Assembly: GCF_008373755.1 (NCBI RefSeq)
Contig: NZ_VUJV01000003.1
Span: forward strand, 620,001 to 684,000
Length of the DNA stretch: 64,000 bases
DNA from: Nocardioides humilatus
GTDB lineage: Bacteria; Actinomycetota; Actinomycetes; Propionibacteriales; Nocardioidaceae
Reading direction: 5' to 3'
A program made the translations under genes and the position numbers. The notes under the pieces are model-generated. The model searched no databases, was not told where the DNA came from, and saw only the letters and a list, made by a program, of their open reading frames with translations. Positions 8,619 to 16,886 of the stretch are shown piece after piece. Position 1 is the stretch's first letter. Each line of letters starts with the position of its first letter.

Positions 8619-8660
8619 CGGGGTCCTCCAGGGAGTGGGAAGTGCTGATGAACCCGACGG

Positions 8661-8697
8661 TCGACGTAAGAGGTGCTGACGGCGTCAGCAATTCGCC
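8661..8697 (-). promoter_or_regulatory. Conserved promoter element, copy A
   Basis: This 37-bp segment matches positions 11822-11858 at 28 of 37 bases. Invariant blocks in the direction of transcription are GGCGAATT, CTGAC and TCTTACG. It lies 42 bases from the start codon of the secreted protein. The GCTGAC/GTCAGC arms in this copy form a perfect 6-bp inverted repeat. It is probably a promoter with an activator site; its regulator is inferred to be the neighbouring LAL protein or an alternative sigma factor. Confidence 0.6.
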
Positions 8698-8713
8698 CGA
8701 TCTTGCGGCAGGG

Positions 8714-11641
8714 TCAGAGCAGGCCGATGCGACGTGCGACCGCGACCGCCTCAGTGCGGTTCTCCGCCCCGAGCTTGGCCAGGATCCGTGAGACATGGAC
8801 GCTCGCAGTCTTCGGCGACATGTAGAGCATGCTCGCGATCTGCTCGTTAGTGCGCCCCTCGGCCAGCACCTCCAGGACCTCCAGTTCGCGCGCGGTCAAC
8901 GCGCCCGGCTTGCCCGGCGTCTCCACCGTCCTGCTCGCGAGGCGATAGCGCTTGAGGAACGCCTCGGCATCGTCCCGGAGCGGTCCGGCGCCGAGCTCGC
9001 GGGCCGCCGCGAGCGCCTCCTCGGCGTGCCTCCGAGCAGCCTCACGATCGTCGGCGACCTCGGCTTCGGCAAGGCCCAGGCGGGCGACCGCTCCGTCGTA
9101 GGGATGGCCCACCTGGTCCCATGCGCGGACCGCAGCCTCGAAGTGGAACCGAGACGGTTCACCCCGGAAACGAGCGAGCTGTGCGTTCACCTCCGCGTCC
9201 CAGGCGGTCCCGAGGTCACCGAAACGATAGAGCTTCTTCAGAACCGTCGAGATCGCTGCGACGTGCTCAACGGCTGCTCGGTCCGCCACGCCCCCGCGCC
9301 TCGCCACGGCGTCTACCTCGATCCGCAGGGCCGCGAGCGACGGGCTCCACAGCTCGTCGGAGGCCTCGGCAACAGCGTCGCGCCAGGTAGGAGCGAGCAA
9401 CTCGCGAAATCGGAGAAAGTCGCCCTCAGCCGCCGCGTGCCATGCGACGGTCTCGGCGATCCAACGCGGAGACGCCCCGGACGGCACTGGTGGCTGGTCG
9501 ATAGCGGCCAGCCACCCCTCCGGATCGGTCAGACGTCCGGCTCTGAGCAGCTCGAGCTCAGCCAGCCGCACCTCCGAGGAACGCGGGCCTGTGCCCCAGT
9601 ACGGTCGCGCACGCCGGATGAGGGCTTCGGCTCGTGTCCACTGGCCCGTGTTGATCCAGCACGACGCTGCGTTCTCGACGATGTGCTCGAAGTTCACCCC
9701 CGCGGCGACGGGATCGGGCACCCGCCCGATCGCACGCGCGATCGCCGACTCAGCCTCTGCGTAGCGACCCGCGGAGATCAAGGTCCAGATGAGGTTGCCG
9801 TCGACGGCCCACTGCTCGGTCGTGCTGACATCGCGGGCCGATTCGATAGCGGCTTCGATGTGCTCGACCGCCCTGTCGGCCTCTCCGTTGCTGAAGAACC
9901 GCCACGCCTGACGTCCGGCATTGATGAGAGCCGAACGGTCGTCACCACGGGCGTGTGAGAGGTCGCGCATCTCCTGCAGAACCTCGCTGCCCCACGAATC
10001 ATCAGCAGGGGTGAAGTGCGCCAACACCGACAGGGAGTCGATGGCGAGCGGATCGGGAAGCGCCTCTCGAAAGGTCCGCGCCAGTTCACTGTGTCGCTGC
10101 GGGGTGCCGGCCAGGGCATCGAAGGTCTTCGCCCGCACGGCGGTGTGTCGCCTCATCGCGACGGCGTGCCTCTCCAGCTCGTCACCCGCCGACCGCTCCA
10201 GCCGGTCGAGAAGCTCGATGGCCCGCGCCCCTTCCAGGGACGTAGCGAGTCGGAGCACCCAGGCCACGGCGAGGTGGCGAGTGCAACCGGCCGCCTCCAG
10301 CGCCACCCCCGCCTGCGGCCAGAGCTCAACGACCCGCTCCCAGTACCCGAGCTCCTGCACGCCGCCTCCGGTCCACCGTGCCGACTCGGTTGCAGCAAAG
10401 GCTGCGAGTGCCTCCTGTTCCGGCTCGCCGGCACTGCGCCAGTGGTTTGCCACGGCCATCAGAGCCGCATCACCCGGGATGATGCCGGGCCCGGCGCCGA
10501 GGGCCTCCGCCCAGCGCCGGTGCCACCCGCGGCGCGCGGCCGGCGGGATGGCACGGTCGGCAGCGTCGCGCAGGAGCGCGTGCCGGAATCGGACACCCTC
10601 CCGTCCTGGTGTCTCCTCGAGGATGCCCGCCCTGACAGCACCGAGCAGCGCCTCGTCCAGCTCCTCCGGAGCGAGTTCGACCACCGCCTCGAGAAGCGGC
10701 CAGACGAGCTGACCGTCGCCGACTGCGGCCGCCTCGACGAGCCGACGCGCACCGCTCGACAGCGCACCGAGGCGCGCCTCTGCCACGGCGGCCACGTTGG
10801 TCAGGCCGGGCCGGCCGCGCGCCGCGGCGAGCTCCTCGACGACGAACGGCACACCGTCCCCCACGTCGAGGATCAGCCGTACGGCATCTGGCGGCAGCAG
10901 GTCATCCACGAGGTCGGCAAGCTGACGCCGTACGTCGTCGGCTCCGAGCCGCTCCAGCGTCACCGTCTCGGCGGCAGGCAGCCGGGTCAGTCCATCGAGG
11001 TACGCCGCGAACCCCGACCCGGGACGTTGATCGGCCAGCCCGCCGGTGCGCACGGTTGCGATCACCAACAGCTGCCCCGACTCGCGGCGGCCGAGCACGC
11101 TGACCAGGTCACGGGAGGCTTCGTCGGACCACTGGAGATCTTCGACGACCCAACACACAAGACCGGCTCCGGCGAGCCGGTTGAAGAGGGAAACGGCGCC
11201 CGCCAGGACCCGCGCCGGGTCCGTCGCCGCAGGGACGGCTCCCGGAAGCAACGGCCCGAGCAAAGCCCGCTCGTCGGCCGTGAGCGCCTCGACGCCGCGC
11301 TGCCGCACGAGGTCCGCCAGCGTGTCTGCCACCACCCCGAACGGCAGCTCACCGGTCGCGAGGTCGACGCCATGACCTGTCAGCACGAGCGCGTCACTGA
11401 GGCGCTCCGCGAACTCCTGCGTCAGCCGAGTCTTGCCGATGCCGGCCTCGCCCATGACCAGCGCGAGCCGCGGCTCACCGGTGCGGACAGCCTCGGCTAG
11501 GTCAAGCAGGGTCGCGAGGTCGCGGTCGCGCCCGACCATCTGCCGGCTGCGCACTCGAGCCATGGGGGGATCGTCCCAGGCCAGGCCGAGTCCCGCACGC
11601 AGTTCGGCGCCGCCCTGTTCGAGGACGACGCCGACGCTCAT
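8714..11641 (-). CDS. Large ATP-binding LuxR-family (LAL) regulator
   Basis: This is a 975-residue regulator with an N-terminal AAA/NACHT-like ATPase, a long helical (TPR/MalT-like) middle and a C-terminal LuxR helix-turn-helix. Walker A is GEAGIGKT at 64-71. The DNA-binding domain occupies about the last 70 residues (LTARELEVLEVLAEG, NEQIASMLYMSPKTASVHVS). The ATG at 11639-11641 overlaps the stop of the 46-aa peptide as ATGA, so the two are translationally coupled. LAL proteins usually activate a nearby operon in response to a ligand or protein partner. Here the candidate targets are the two promoters with the shared 37-bp element. Confidence 0.9.
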   Translation of the reverse strand: MSVGVVLEQGGAELRAGLGLAWDDPPMARVRSRQMVGRDRDLATLLDLAEAVRTGEPRLALVMGEAGIGKTRLTQEFAERLSDALVLTGHGVDLATGELPFGVVADTLADLVRQRGVEALTADERALLGPLLPGAVPAATDPARVLAGAVSLFNRLAGAGLVCWVVEDLQWSDEASRDLVSVLGRRESGQLLVIATVRTGGLADQRPGSGFAAYLDGLTRLPAAETVTLERLGADDVRRQLADLVDDLLPPDAVRLILDVGDGVPFVVEELAAARGRPGLTNVAAVAEARLGALSSGARRLVEAAAVGDGQLVWPLLEAVVELAPEELDEALLGAVRAGILEETPGREGVRFRHALLRDAADRAIPPAARRGWHRRWAEALGAGPGIIPGDAALMAVANHWRSAGEPEQEALAAFAATESARWTGGGVQELGYWERVVELWPQAGVALEAAGCTRHLAVAWVLRLATSLEGARAIELLDRLERSAGDELERHAVAMRRHTAVRAKTFDALAGTPQRHSELARTFREALPDPLAIDSLSVLAHFTPADDSWGSEVLQEMRDLSHARGDDRSALINAGRQAWRFFSNGEADRAVEHIEAAIESARDVSTTEQWAVDGNLIWTLISAGRYAEAESAIARAIGRVPDPVAAGVNFEHIVENAASCWINTGQWTRAEALIRRARPYWGTGPRSSEVRLAELELLRAGRLTDPEGWLAAIDQPPVPSGASPRWIAETVAWHAAAEGDFLRFRELLAPTWRDAVAEASDELWSPSLAALRIEVDAVARRGGVADRAAVEHVAAISTVLKKLYRFGDLGTAWDAEVNAQLARFRGEPSRFHFEAAVRAWDQVGHPYDGAVARLGLAEAEVADDREAARRHAEEALAAARELGAGPLRDDAEAFLKRYRLASRTVETPGKPGALTARELEVLEVLAEGRTNEQIASMLYMSPKTASVHVSRILAKLGAENRTEAVAVARRIGLL

Positions 11642-11778
11642 CCCTGCTCGGCCTCGGCCACGACGTCGAGCTCGATCTCGGCGGCTTGAGGCTCCACGAG
11701 CGGCGCGTCCGGCAGCTCCCACAGCGCAGCACCGCAAGTCAGAGCGAGTTGGAAGCGGTTCGAGCTCCAGACGTTCAT
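11638..11778 (-). CDS. 46-residue peptide translationally coupled to the LAL regulator
   Basis: This is a short frame with an excellent GGAGG Shine-Dalgarno 6 bases before its ATG and a stop that overlaps the regulator's start as ATGA. The N-terminal half has aromatic and hydrophobic residues and one Cys (NVWSSNRFQ..TCGAALWEL). The C-terminal half is strongly acidic (EPQAAEIELDVVAEAEQ). There is no signal peptide or obvious family. It could be a signal or RiPP-like precursor, a partner that modulates the regulator, or a leader peptide that sets regulator translation. I cannot choose between these. Confidence 0.6.
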   Translation of the reverse strand: MNVWSSNRFQLALTCGAALWELPDAPLVEPQAAEIELDVVAEAEQG

Positions 11779-11821
11779 CGGATCCTCCAGAAAGTGAGGG
11801 AATGGTTGATGACCTGGAGGC

Positions 11822-11858
11822 TCGGCGTAAGACAAGCGGGTGGAGTCAGGAATTCGCC
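11822..11858 (-). promoter_or_regulatory. Conserved promoter element, copy B
   Basis: This is the second copy of the 37-bp element, 43 bases from the ATG of the 46-aa peptide. Similarity continues into the 5' leader: TCATCA, TTCCC and CTGGAGGA blocks occur in both leaders in the same order. The copy lacks the perfect GCTGAC/GTCAGC inverted repeat of copy A, so the conserved parts are more likely promoter boxes and one half-site. Confidence 0.6.
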
Positions 11859-11946
11859 TCAACTTCTGTAGGAACCAGCCATGCGCCGACCGACCCGAGC
11901 GCCTAGCGTGACGAACGGGGACGGAGCGAAAGAGAGAAGGAAGCGC

Positions 11947-12789
11947 ATGGAACGGATCGGTGTGGTCGGTGGCGGCCTGATGGGATCGGGCATCGCGGAG
12001 GTGTGTGCCCGCGCAGGGCGCGACGTGATCGTGGCGGAGGCCAATGAGCCCGCCGCCGAGGCGGCGCGCACCCGGATCGAGAAGTCGCTGCGACGCGCGG
12101 CCGAGCGGGGCAAGCTCGACAACCCCGACGCCGTACTCGCTCGGGTGCGGTTCGTGACCGACCTCGAGGCGCTCGCCGACCGCGACCTGGTGATCGAGGC
12201 GATCATCGAGGCCGAAGAGGCCAAGGTCGAGCTGTTCGCCAAGCTCGACAAGATCGTCAACGCCGACACGATCCTGGCGTCCAACACCTCCTCGATCCCG
12301 ATCATGAAGCTCGCCGTCGCGACGTCGCGGCCGCAGCAGGTGCTCGGCATCCACTTCTTCAACCCGGTGCCGGTGCTCAAGCTCGTCGAGCTGGTCCCGA
12401 GCCTGATGACCTCTGAAGAGACGACCGCCCGGTCGCGCGCCTTCGTCGAGGAGGGGCTCAACAAGCAGGCGATCCTCTGCCAGGACCGGGCGGGCTTCGT
12501 CGTCAACGCACTGCTGATCCCGTTCATCCTCTCCGCGATCCGGATGATGGAGTCGGGTTTTGCCACCGCGGAGGACATCGACCACGGCCTCGTCCTCGGC
12601 GCCGCCCACCCGCAGGGGCCGCTCGCCCTCGCCGACCTGATCGGCCTCGACACGACCAAGGCCGTCGCGGAGTCGCTCTACGAGGAGTTCAAGGAGCCGC
12701 TCTACGCTCCCCCGCCGCTGCTGCAGCGGATGGTGTCGGCCGGACTGCTCGGCCGGAAGACCGGGCGCGGCTTCTACACCTACTCGTAG
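11947..12789 (+). CDS. 3-Hydroxyacyl-CoA dehydrogenase (3-hydroxybutyryl-CoA type)
   Basis: This is a 280-residue NAD-dependent enzyme. The Rossmann motif VVGGGLMGSGIAE starts near residue 6. Catalytic features are SNTSS (112-116) and His136 in GIHFFNP. The C-terminal domain carries the conserved DRAGFVVNALLIPF and GLLGRKTGRGFYTY segments. It oxidises 3-hydroxyacyl-CoA, for example in butanoate metabolism; a PaaH role (3-hydroxyadipyl-CoA) is possible given the paa genes 4 kb away but is not shown. The ATG at 11947 has AAGGAAG upstream. Confidence 0.9.
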   Translation: MERIGVVGGGLMGSGIAEVCARAGRDVIVAEANEPAAEAARTRIEKSLRRAAERGKLDNPDAVLARVRFVTDLEALADRDLVIEAIIEAEEAKVELFAKLDKIVNADTILASNTSSIPIMKLAVATSRPQQVLGIHFFNPVPVLKLVELVPSLMTSEETTARSRAFVEEGLNKQAILCQDRAGFVVNALLIPFILSAIRMMESGFATAEDIDHGLVLGAAHPQGPLALADLIGLDTTKAVAESLYEEFKEPLYAPPPLLQRMVSAGLLGRKTGRGFYTYS

Positions 12790-12792
12790 GCC

Positions 12793-13164
12793 TCAGGCCG
12801 ACGGGCGCTCGACCGTCTCCGCGAGGCGCTGCGGCGCCTGGATGCAGTAGGAGTCGGTGAGTAGCTCGGCCAGCTCGTCCCAGTCGGTGTCGTCGTCGAC
12901 GAGCATCCCGACGACGTTGCCACCCCACTCGCCCTTGAAGTAGGGCGCCCCGAGGTGCTGGAACGCCATCACCTCGTCGGGCTCGGCCCGGAACGTGATG
13001 CGGAAGAGCTGGTCCTCCCCGCCGAAGATGTGCGCCACGGTGGCCTGCCCGACCCGCCACCGCACCCCCGTCCACGCCGTCTCCTCGTGGCACTCGGGAA
13101 ACACGTCGAGCACCTCCCGCAGACGCTCGACCCACGCAAGGGGCACATCGGGACGCTCAGGCAC
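12793..13164 (-). CDS. MmcQ/YjbR family protein
   Basis: This small protein of 123 residues has a YjbR-type double-wing fold: VERLREVLDVFPECHEETAW at the start, then WRVGQATVAHIFGG and a C-terminal DWDELAELLTDSYCIQAP helix. YjbR proteins are predicted to bind DNA or a ligand, but their function is not established. I chose the GTG at 13164 because a CAGATT box lies 7 bases upstream, fitting a leaderless start. An ATG at 13194 would add ten residues. It converges on the dehydrogenase gene with a 3-bp gap. Confidence 0.75.
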   Translation of the reverse strand: MPERPDVPLAWVERLREVLDVFPECHEETAWTGVRWRVGQATVAHIFGGEDQLFRITFRAEPDEVMAFQHLGAPYFKGEWGGNVVGMLVDDDTDWDELAELLTDSYCIQAPQRLAETVERPSA

Positions 13165-13203
13165 GGCCCGAAATCTGCCACACCCCACCGACATCCCGCG
13201 AAG

Positions 13204-14475
13204 TCAGGTCTTGAGCTCGCCCACGCTCTGGCGCTCGGTGCGGAAGTAGCTGTCGAGGAGGTCTTGGCTCACCCGGTCACCCCACGCCTCGAGGCGGTCG
13301 CGACCCCACGCGCTGCGGGCGAGGACGCGGTAGCGGAAGGTGTTGAGGCCGAAGAGGTAGGCGTGCGCCCACGGGGGTCGCATCGGTAGACCGAGCTCGC
13401 GCATGCTGGTCGGGCCGAGGAAGGTCGTGAGCATGCTCAGCAGCCGCTCGGTCTCGTAGCGGGCGCGCAGCCACTGCAGCCGCTGCGGCCAGCCGCGGTA
13501 GTGGCGCTCGCGCTGGGCGTGCACGATCGCCTGCGCGAGCTGCGGGCCGGCCTCGGAGATGTCGGCCTGCGCGAGCAGCACGTGGTAGGCCTGTCGGTGC
13601 CGCTCCCACTCGCTGTCGACGAGGAAGTCGGCGTCGACGCCCATCAGCCAGCCGACGTACTTCCACAGGTGCATGAGGGCCCGCGACTCCTTGCGCGTGA
13701 CCCTGACGCCGAGGCCGCGGCAACCGACGATGAGTACGCCGTCGAAGAGCATCAGCGTCGAGGCCTGATCGGCCTGGTTGATCGGCAGTCCCCAGCGCGC
13801 CGAGTCCCAGGTCGGCTCGAAGGTCGCGTTGACCAACGCGTGCATCGCTCGCACGTGGACGGTCAGCCGCCAGGCCTCGCTGCCCGGACCGCCGTCCACC
13901 GGCGGGCGCAGGGCTCCGTCGCGGAACAGCTCGACGACCCACTTCTGGGTCTCCCCGAGACGACGGCGGGTGCTGTCGCCGACCAGGCCGCCGGTCGCCA
14001 CCAACAGGTCGGCCGGGCCGCCGAAGCGGTAGCCGCCGATGAGGGCCAGCTGGGTGAGGACGTCGGCGGCGTTCTGGCCGAACCGCCGCGCCACCGCGGC
14101 GCCCTGGTCGACCAACGCGAAGTCGACCCAGTCGGGGGTGTCGCCGACCTCGGCGAAGAAGGAGGTGAGCGCCTGCGGCGCATCGGGTACGGCGGCGATC
14201 CCCTCGGCGAGCGCGGTCCGGAACTGCTGCATGGTGACCCGCCCCGGCTGCCCCGCTCGCATCCGGATCGCGTCAGCGAGCAGCGCGCCGGGCTCGTCGC
14301 GCTCACCGAACGCGCGACCGACGCGATCCATCAGCTCCTCGTCGACGTCGCGCACCCGCCCCATCAGGCGGAGCGGGCGACCCAGGCGCACGCCGCGCGC
14401 CTCGGCCTCGCGGTAGCGCTGCGGATAGGCCCCGATCGGGCCCGTCGACGCGGGGTCGATCTGCTGTGCGGTCAT
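13204..14475 (-). CDS. DUF2236 (MpaB / latex-clearing type) oxygenase
   Basis: This is a 423-residue cytoplasmic protein of the DUF2236 family, which includes the heme protein latex-clearing protein (Lcp) and MpaB. Characteristic segments are TPDWVDFALVDQGAAVARRF, GGYRFGGPADLLVATGG, HVRAMHALVN (a likely heme-region His) and RVTRKESRALMHLWKYVGWL. There is no export signal, unlike most rubber-cleaving Lcp proteins, so an intracellular oxygenase is more likely; its substrate is unknown. It is transcribed divergently from a TetR gene across a 16-bp perfect-arm palindrome. Confidence 0.82.
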   Translation of the reverse strand: MTAQQIDPASTGPIGAYPQRYREAEARGVRLGRPLRLMGRVRDVDEELMDRVGRAFGERDEPGALLADAIRMRAGQPGRVTMQQFRTALAEGIAAVPDAPQALTSFFAEVGDTPDWVDFALVDQGAAVARRFGQNAADVLTQLALIGGYRFGGPADLLVATGGLVGDSTRRRLGETQKWVVELFRDGALRPPVDGGPGSEAWRLTVHVRAMHALVNATFEPTWDSARWGLPINQADQASTLMLFDGVLIVGCRGLGVRVTRKESRALMHLWKYVGWLMGVDADFLVDSEWERHRQAYHVLLAQADISEAGPQLAQAIVHAQRERHYRGWPQRLQWLRARYETERLLSMLTTFLGPTSMRELGLPMRPPWAHAYLFGLNTFRYRVLARSAWGRDRLEAWGDRVSQDLLDSYFRTERQSVGELKT

Positions 14476-14488
14476 GCTCGATCTTAAC

Positions 14489-14504
14489 GCGAGCCAGGGC
14501 TCGC
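14489..14504. promoter_or_regulatory. Operator-like palindrome between DUF2236 and tetR genes
   Basis: GCGAGCC and GGCTCGC are perfect 7-bp arms separated by AG. The site is in the 43-bp divergent intergenic region. For the tetR gene it lies just upstream of a TACCAT -10 box; for the DUF2236 gene it overlaps the likely -35 region. It is the best candidate site for autoregulation by the TetR protein. Confidence 0.6.
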
Positions 14505-14518
14505 ATACCATTCGCATC

Positions 14519-15109
14519 ATGAGGAAACAGCCGCGCCAGGAACGCTCCCGACAGATGGTCGAGCGCATCGTCGAAGCGGGCCGCCAGGTGCTGGTCGAGG
14601 ACGGCTACGACACCTTCTCGACCAACCGGGTCGCTGCCGCGGCGGACGTGAGCCCGGGCTCGCTCTACCAGTACTTCCCCGACAAGGCCTCGATCGTCGC
14701 GGTCGTCGTCGACCGCTACGTCGACGAGACCTCCGAGCTCGTCGCCGCCGCCCTCAGCGACCGCATCACCGAGCTCGGACCCGCGATGGTGCGCGACACC
14801 GCCGACGCGCTGCTGGCGGCGCTCGAGCGCGACCCCGCGCTGCTCCGCGTGGTCTACGAGGAGCTGCCCCTCGGCCGCACCCACGCGCGGCTGACCCAGG
14901 TCGAGCGCCAGGTGCGCCACCTCGCGGCCGCCTATCTCGGGGCGCGCCCCGAGATCAACCACCGGCCTGACGCAGCCGCCGCCGCGTGGATCATGGTGCT
15001 GGCGATCGAGAACCTCGCTGTGCGCTGGGTGCTCGACCGGCCCGACCTCACCCGCGACCAGCTCCTCGACGAGATGGTCGCGCTGATCGCCGGCTACTTG
15101 CTGTCGTGA
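14519..15109 (+). CDS. TetR family regulator
   Basis: This is a 196-residue regulator with the N-terminal helix-turn-helix at about 30-55 (FSTNRVAAAADVSPGSLYQYF) and a C-terminal domain of the TetR_C family. The ATG at 14519 sits 7 bases after a TACCAT box with no Shine-Dalgarno, so it appears leaderless. It probably represses itself and the divergent DUF2236 oxygenase gene through the palindrome between them. Its 3' end overlaps the convergent small membrane gene by 16 bases. Confidence 0.86.
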   Translation: MRKQPRQERSRQMVERIVEAGRQVLVEDGYDTFSTNRVAAAADVSPGSLYQYFPDKASIVAVVVDRYVDETSELVAAALSDRITELGPAMVRDTADALLAALERDPALLRVVYEELPLGRTHARLTQVERQVRHLAAAYLGARPEINHRPDAAAAAWIMVLAIENLAVRWVLDRPDLTRDQLLDEMVALIAGYLLS

Positions 15110-15333
15110 CCCTCGGTCTCGGCAGCCTCTGAAGCCGCCACCTCGGAGGCAGCAGCCTCGGGCTCGCCGTAGACGCCCTCCTCAGCGGCCTGGTGCACCT
15201 TCTTGAGGTGCTTGGTGAGGCTCCAGCCGAGCAGCGCGACCGCGATCAGCAGCGCGATGAAGACGACGAATCCGATGGGACCCGCCACGACGTCGTTGTC
15301 GTCGGGCGCGGCCAGGATCCAAGCGGCAGTCAT
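15094..15333 (-). CDS. Small single-pass membrane protein
   Basis: This is a 79-residue protein with one transmembrane segment (about residues 17-38, PIGFVVFIALLIAVALLGW) followed by a basic KHLKKVHQ stop-transfer stretch and an acidic, Ala/Glu-rich tail. Small proteins of this layout often lie beside mca in actinobacteria; the function is unknown. The ATG lies 6 bases after a GACACT box, consistent with a leaderless start, and 16 bp after the mca stop. Confidence 0.72.
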   Translation of the reverse strand: MTAAWILAAPDDNDVVAGPIGFVVFIALLIAVALLGWSLTKHLKKVHQAAEEGVYGEPEAAASEVAASEAAETEGHDSK

Positions 15334-15349
15334 GGGACCAGTGTCCCAC

Positions 15350-16228
15350 TCACCCCTCGACGCCCGCGAAGAGGTCGTCCTCAGGGAGCTCGGTCGGCAC
15401 GTGGCTGGTGACCAGCTCGTAGTCCTCGGTCGGCCACACACTCACCTGGAGCTCGCGCGGGATCGCGAACCAGAAGCCGTCGGGGTCGATCTGGGTCGCG
15501 TGGGCAAGCAGCGCCTGGTCGCGTACGCCGAAGTAGTCGCCGCACGGGACCTTCGTGGTCACCCGCTTCTCCCACTCGGGGTCGCGCGACCAGTTCTCGA
15601 GGCGCTCGGTCCACGGGGACTCGAGGTCGTGCTCGAGCATCGCGTCGTGCAGCGCCTTGATCCGGCCGTAGCTGAAGGTGTGGTGGTAGTAGAGCTTGCT
15701 GACCTGCCAGGCCTCACCCAGCTCAGGGGCGTAGGTCGGATCCGCGGCCTTCTCGAACGCATAGACCGAGATCTCGTGGCACTTGATGTGGTCGGGGTGC
15801 GGGTAGCCGCCGTTCTCGTCGTAGGTCGTCATCACCTGCGGCTTGAAGCTGCGCACCAGCCGGATCAGCGGCGCGGCCGCCTCGTCGATCGGCACCAGCC
15901 CGAAGCAGCCCTCGGGCAGCGGCGGCTTGGGGTCGCCCTCGGGCCAGCCGGAGTCGATGAAGCCGAGCCAGTCCTGGGTGACGCCCAGGATGTCGCGCGC
16001 CCGCTCCATCTCCTGACGGCGGATCTCGTGGATGTTCTCGAGGATCCCGGGCCGGTCCATCTTGGGGTTGAGGATCGAGCCGCGCTCGCCTCCGGTGCAG
16101 GTCACGACGTGGACGTCGACACCCTCCGCGACGTAGCGGGCCGTCGACGCGGCTCCCTTGCTCGACTCGTCGTCAGGGTGAGCGTGGACGTGCATCAGAC
16201 GCAGGCCGCTTCGAGGTGCCACAGGCAT
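15350..16228 (-). CDS. mca: Mycothiol S-conjugate amidase
   Basis: This is a 292-residue zinc amidase that cleaves mycothiol conjugates of electrophiles, releasing the mercapturic acid for export. The metal-binding motifs AHPDDE (16-21) and HPDH (144-147) and the TYDENGGYPHPDHI segment identify Mca. The C-terminal HATQIDP...LFAGVEG matches family members. The ATG at 16228 follows a TACGAT box by 7 bases (leaderless); an ATG nine codons upstream is an alternative. Together with mshB at 42.7-43.7 kb it shows a mycothiol-producing actinobacterium. Confidence 0.93.
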   Translation of the reverse strand: MPVAPRSGLRLMHVHAHPDDESSKGAASTARYVAEGVDVHVVTCTGGERGSILNPKMDRPGILENIHEIRRQEMERARDILGVTQDWLGFIDSGWPEGDPKPPLPEGCFGLVPIDEAAAPLIRLVRSFKPQVMTTYDENGGYPHPDHIKCHEISVYAFEKAADPTYAPELGEAWQVSKLYYHHTFSYGRIKALHDAMLEHDLESPWTERLENWSRDPEWEKRVTTKVPCGDYFGVRDQALLAHATQIDPDGFWFAIPRELQVSVWPTEDYELVTSHVPTELPEDDLFAGVEG

Positions 16229-16269
16229 GCCCGAGATCGTAGGACTGAGGGCCATGGGAGCATGAACCG

Positions 16270-16713
16270 GTGAGCGCTCCGCACCATTCCCCAGCCGGTT
16301 CCCCGGCCGGTTCCATGGCCGAGCGGTACGGCGCTCCCCCGGTCTGGCGGAAGTACTTCCTGCTCGGCGTCGTGGTCGTCGTGGTGGGCAGCCTGGCCGT
16401 CCTGTGGACCTGGATCACCCTCGCCCAGTCCGACCCGACGGTGTCCTCGGAGCTCATCACCTCCGAGATCGTCGACGACCACGAGGCGACCGCCGTGATC
16501 CGGGTGAAGTGGGGCGACGACCCGGTCGAGGCGCACTGCACGGTGCGGGCGATCGCGCACGACAAGACCGTCGTCGGCGAGGAGACCTTCGAGCCCTCCC
16601 AGGACGGCTCCGGTGACAGCATCGACACCACCGTGACGATCCGGACCGAGCGCCGGGCGACCGCCGTGGAAAGCGTCGGCTGCACCGCCGAGGGCCAACT
16701 GCGTCCGCGCTAG
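16270..16713 (+). CDS. DUF4307 membrane-anchored protein
   Basis: This is a 147-residue protein with a short N-terminal tail, a transmembrane helix at about 32-52 (LLGVVVVVVGSLAVLW) and an extracytoplasmic domain of about 90 residues with two Cys (HCTVRAI and VGCTAEG). The layout and position between mca and greA match the actinobacterial DUF4307 family, whose function is unknown. The GTG at 16270 has GGGAG upstream; an internal ATG at 16315 is an alternative. Confidence 0.8.
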   Translation: MSAPHHSPAGSPAGSMAERYGAPPVWRKYFLLGVVVVVVGSLAVLWTWITLAQSDPTVSSELITSEIVDDHEATAVIRVKWGDDPVEAHCTVRAIAHDKTVVGEETFEPSQDGSGDSIDTTVTIRTERRATAVESVGCTAEGQLRPR

Positions 16714-16886
16714 TCACCTGCAGGAAATCCGCCGAAACCGGCCCGAGTGGGTAAACTCGTAGGCCTGTCCGGCCTCGCGCCGGCGCCCGACCGGACGAGC
16801 CGGGGCGCCAGAGCGGGCGAGACGATCCGGACCACGGCAGCACGACCATCAGAAGTTCCGCATATCCGTTTATCCAGGAGTACCCG
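16714..16886 (+). promoter_or_regulatory. greA promoter and leader region
   Basis: This 173-bp gene-free stretch contains a TAAACT box at about 16753-16758 that could be the greA -10 element, followed by a GC-rich leader that can fold (GCCGGCGCCCGACC and CGAGCCGGGGCGCC region). The leader ends with an AGGAG Shine-Dalgarno. I see no known riboswitch. Confidence 0.4.

Noticed and set aside
10016-11500. A 494-codon plus-strand frame opposite the LAL regulator
   Set aside because: The minus-strand regulator has clear Walker A and LuxR helix-turn-helix motifs; the antisense frame has none.
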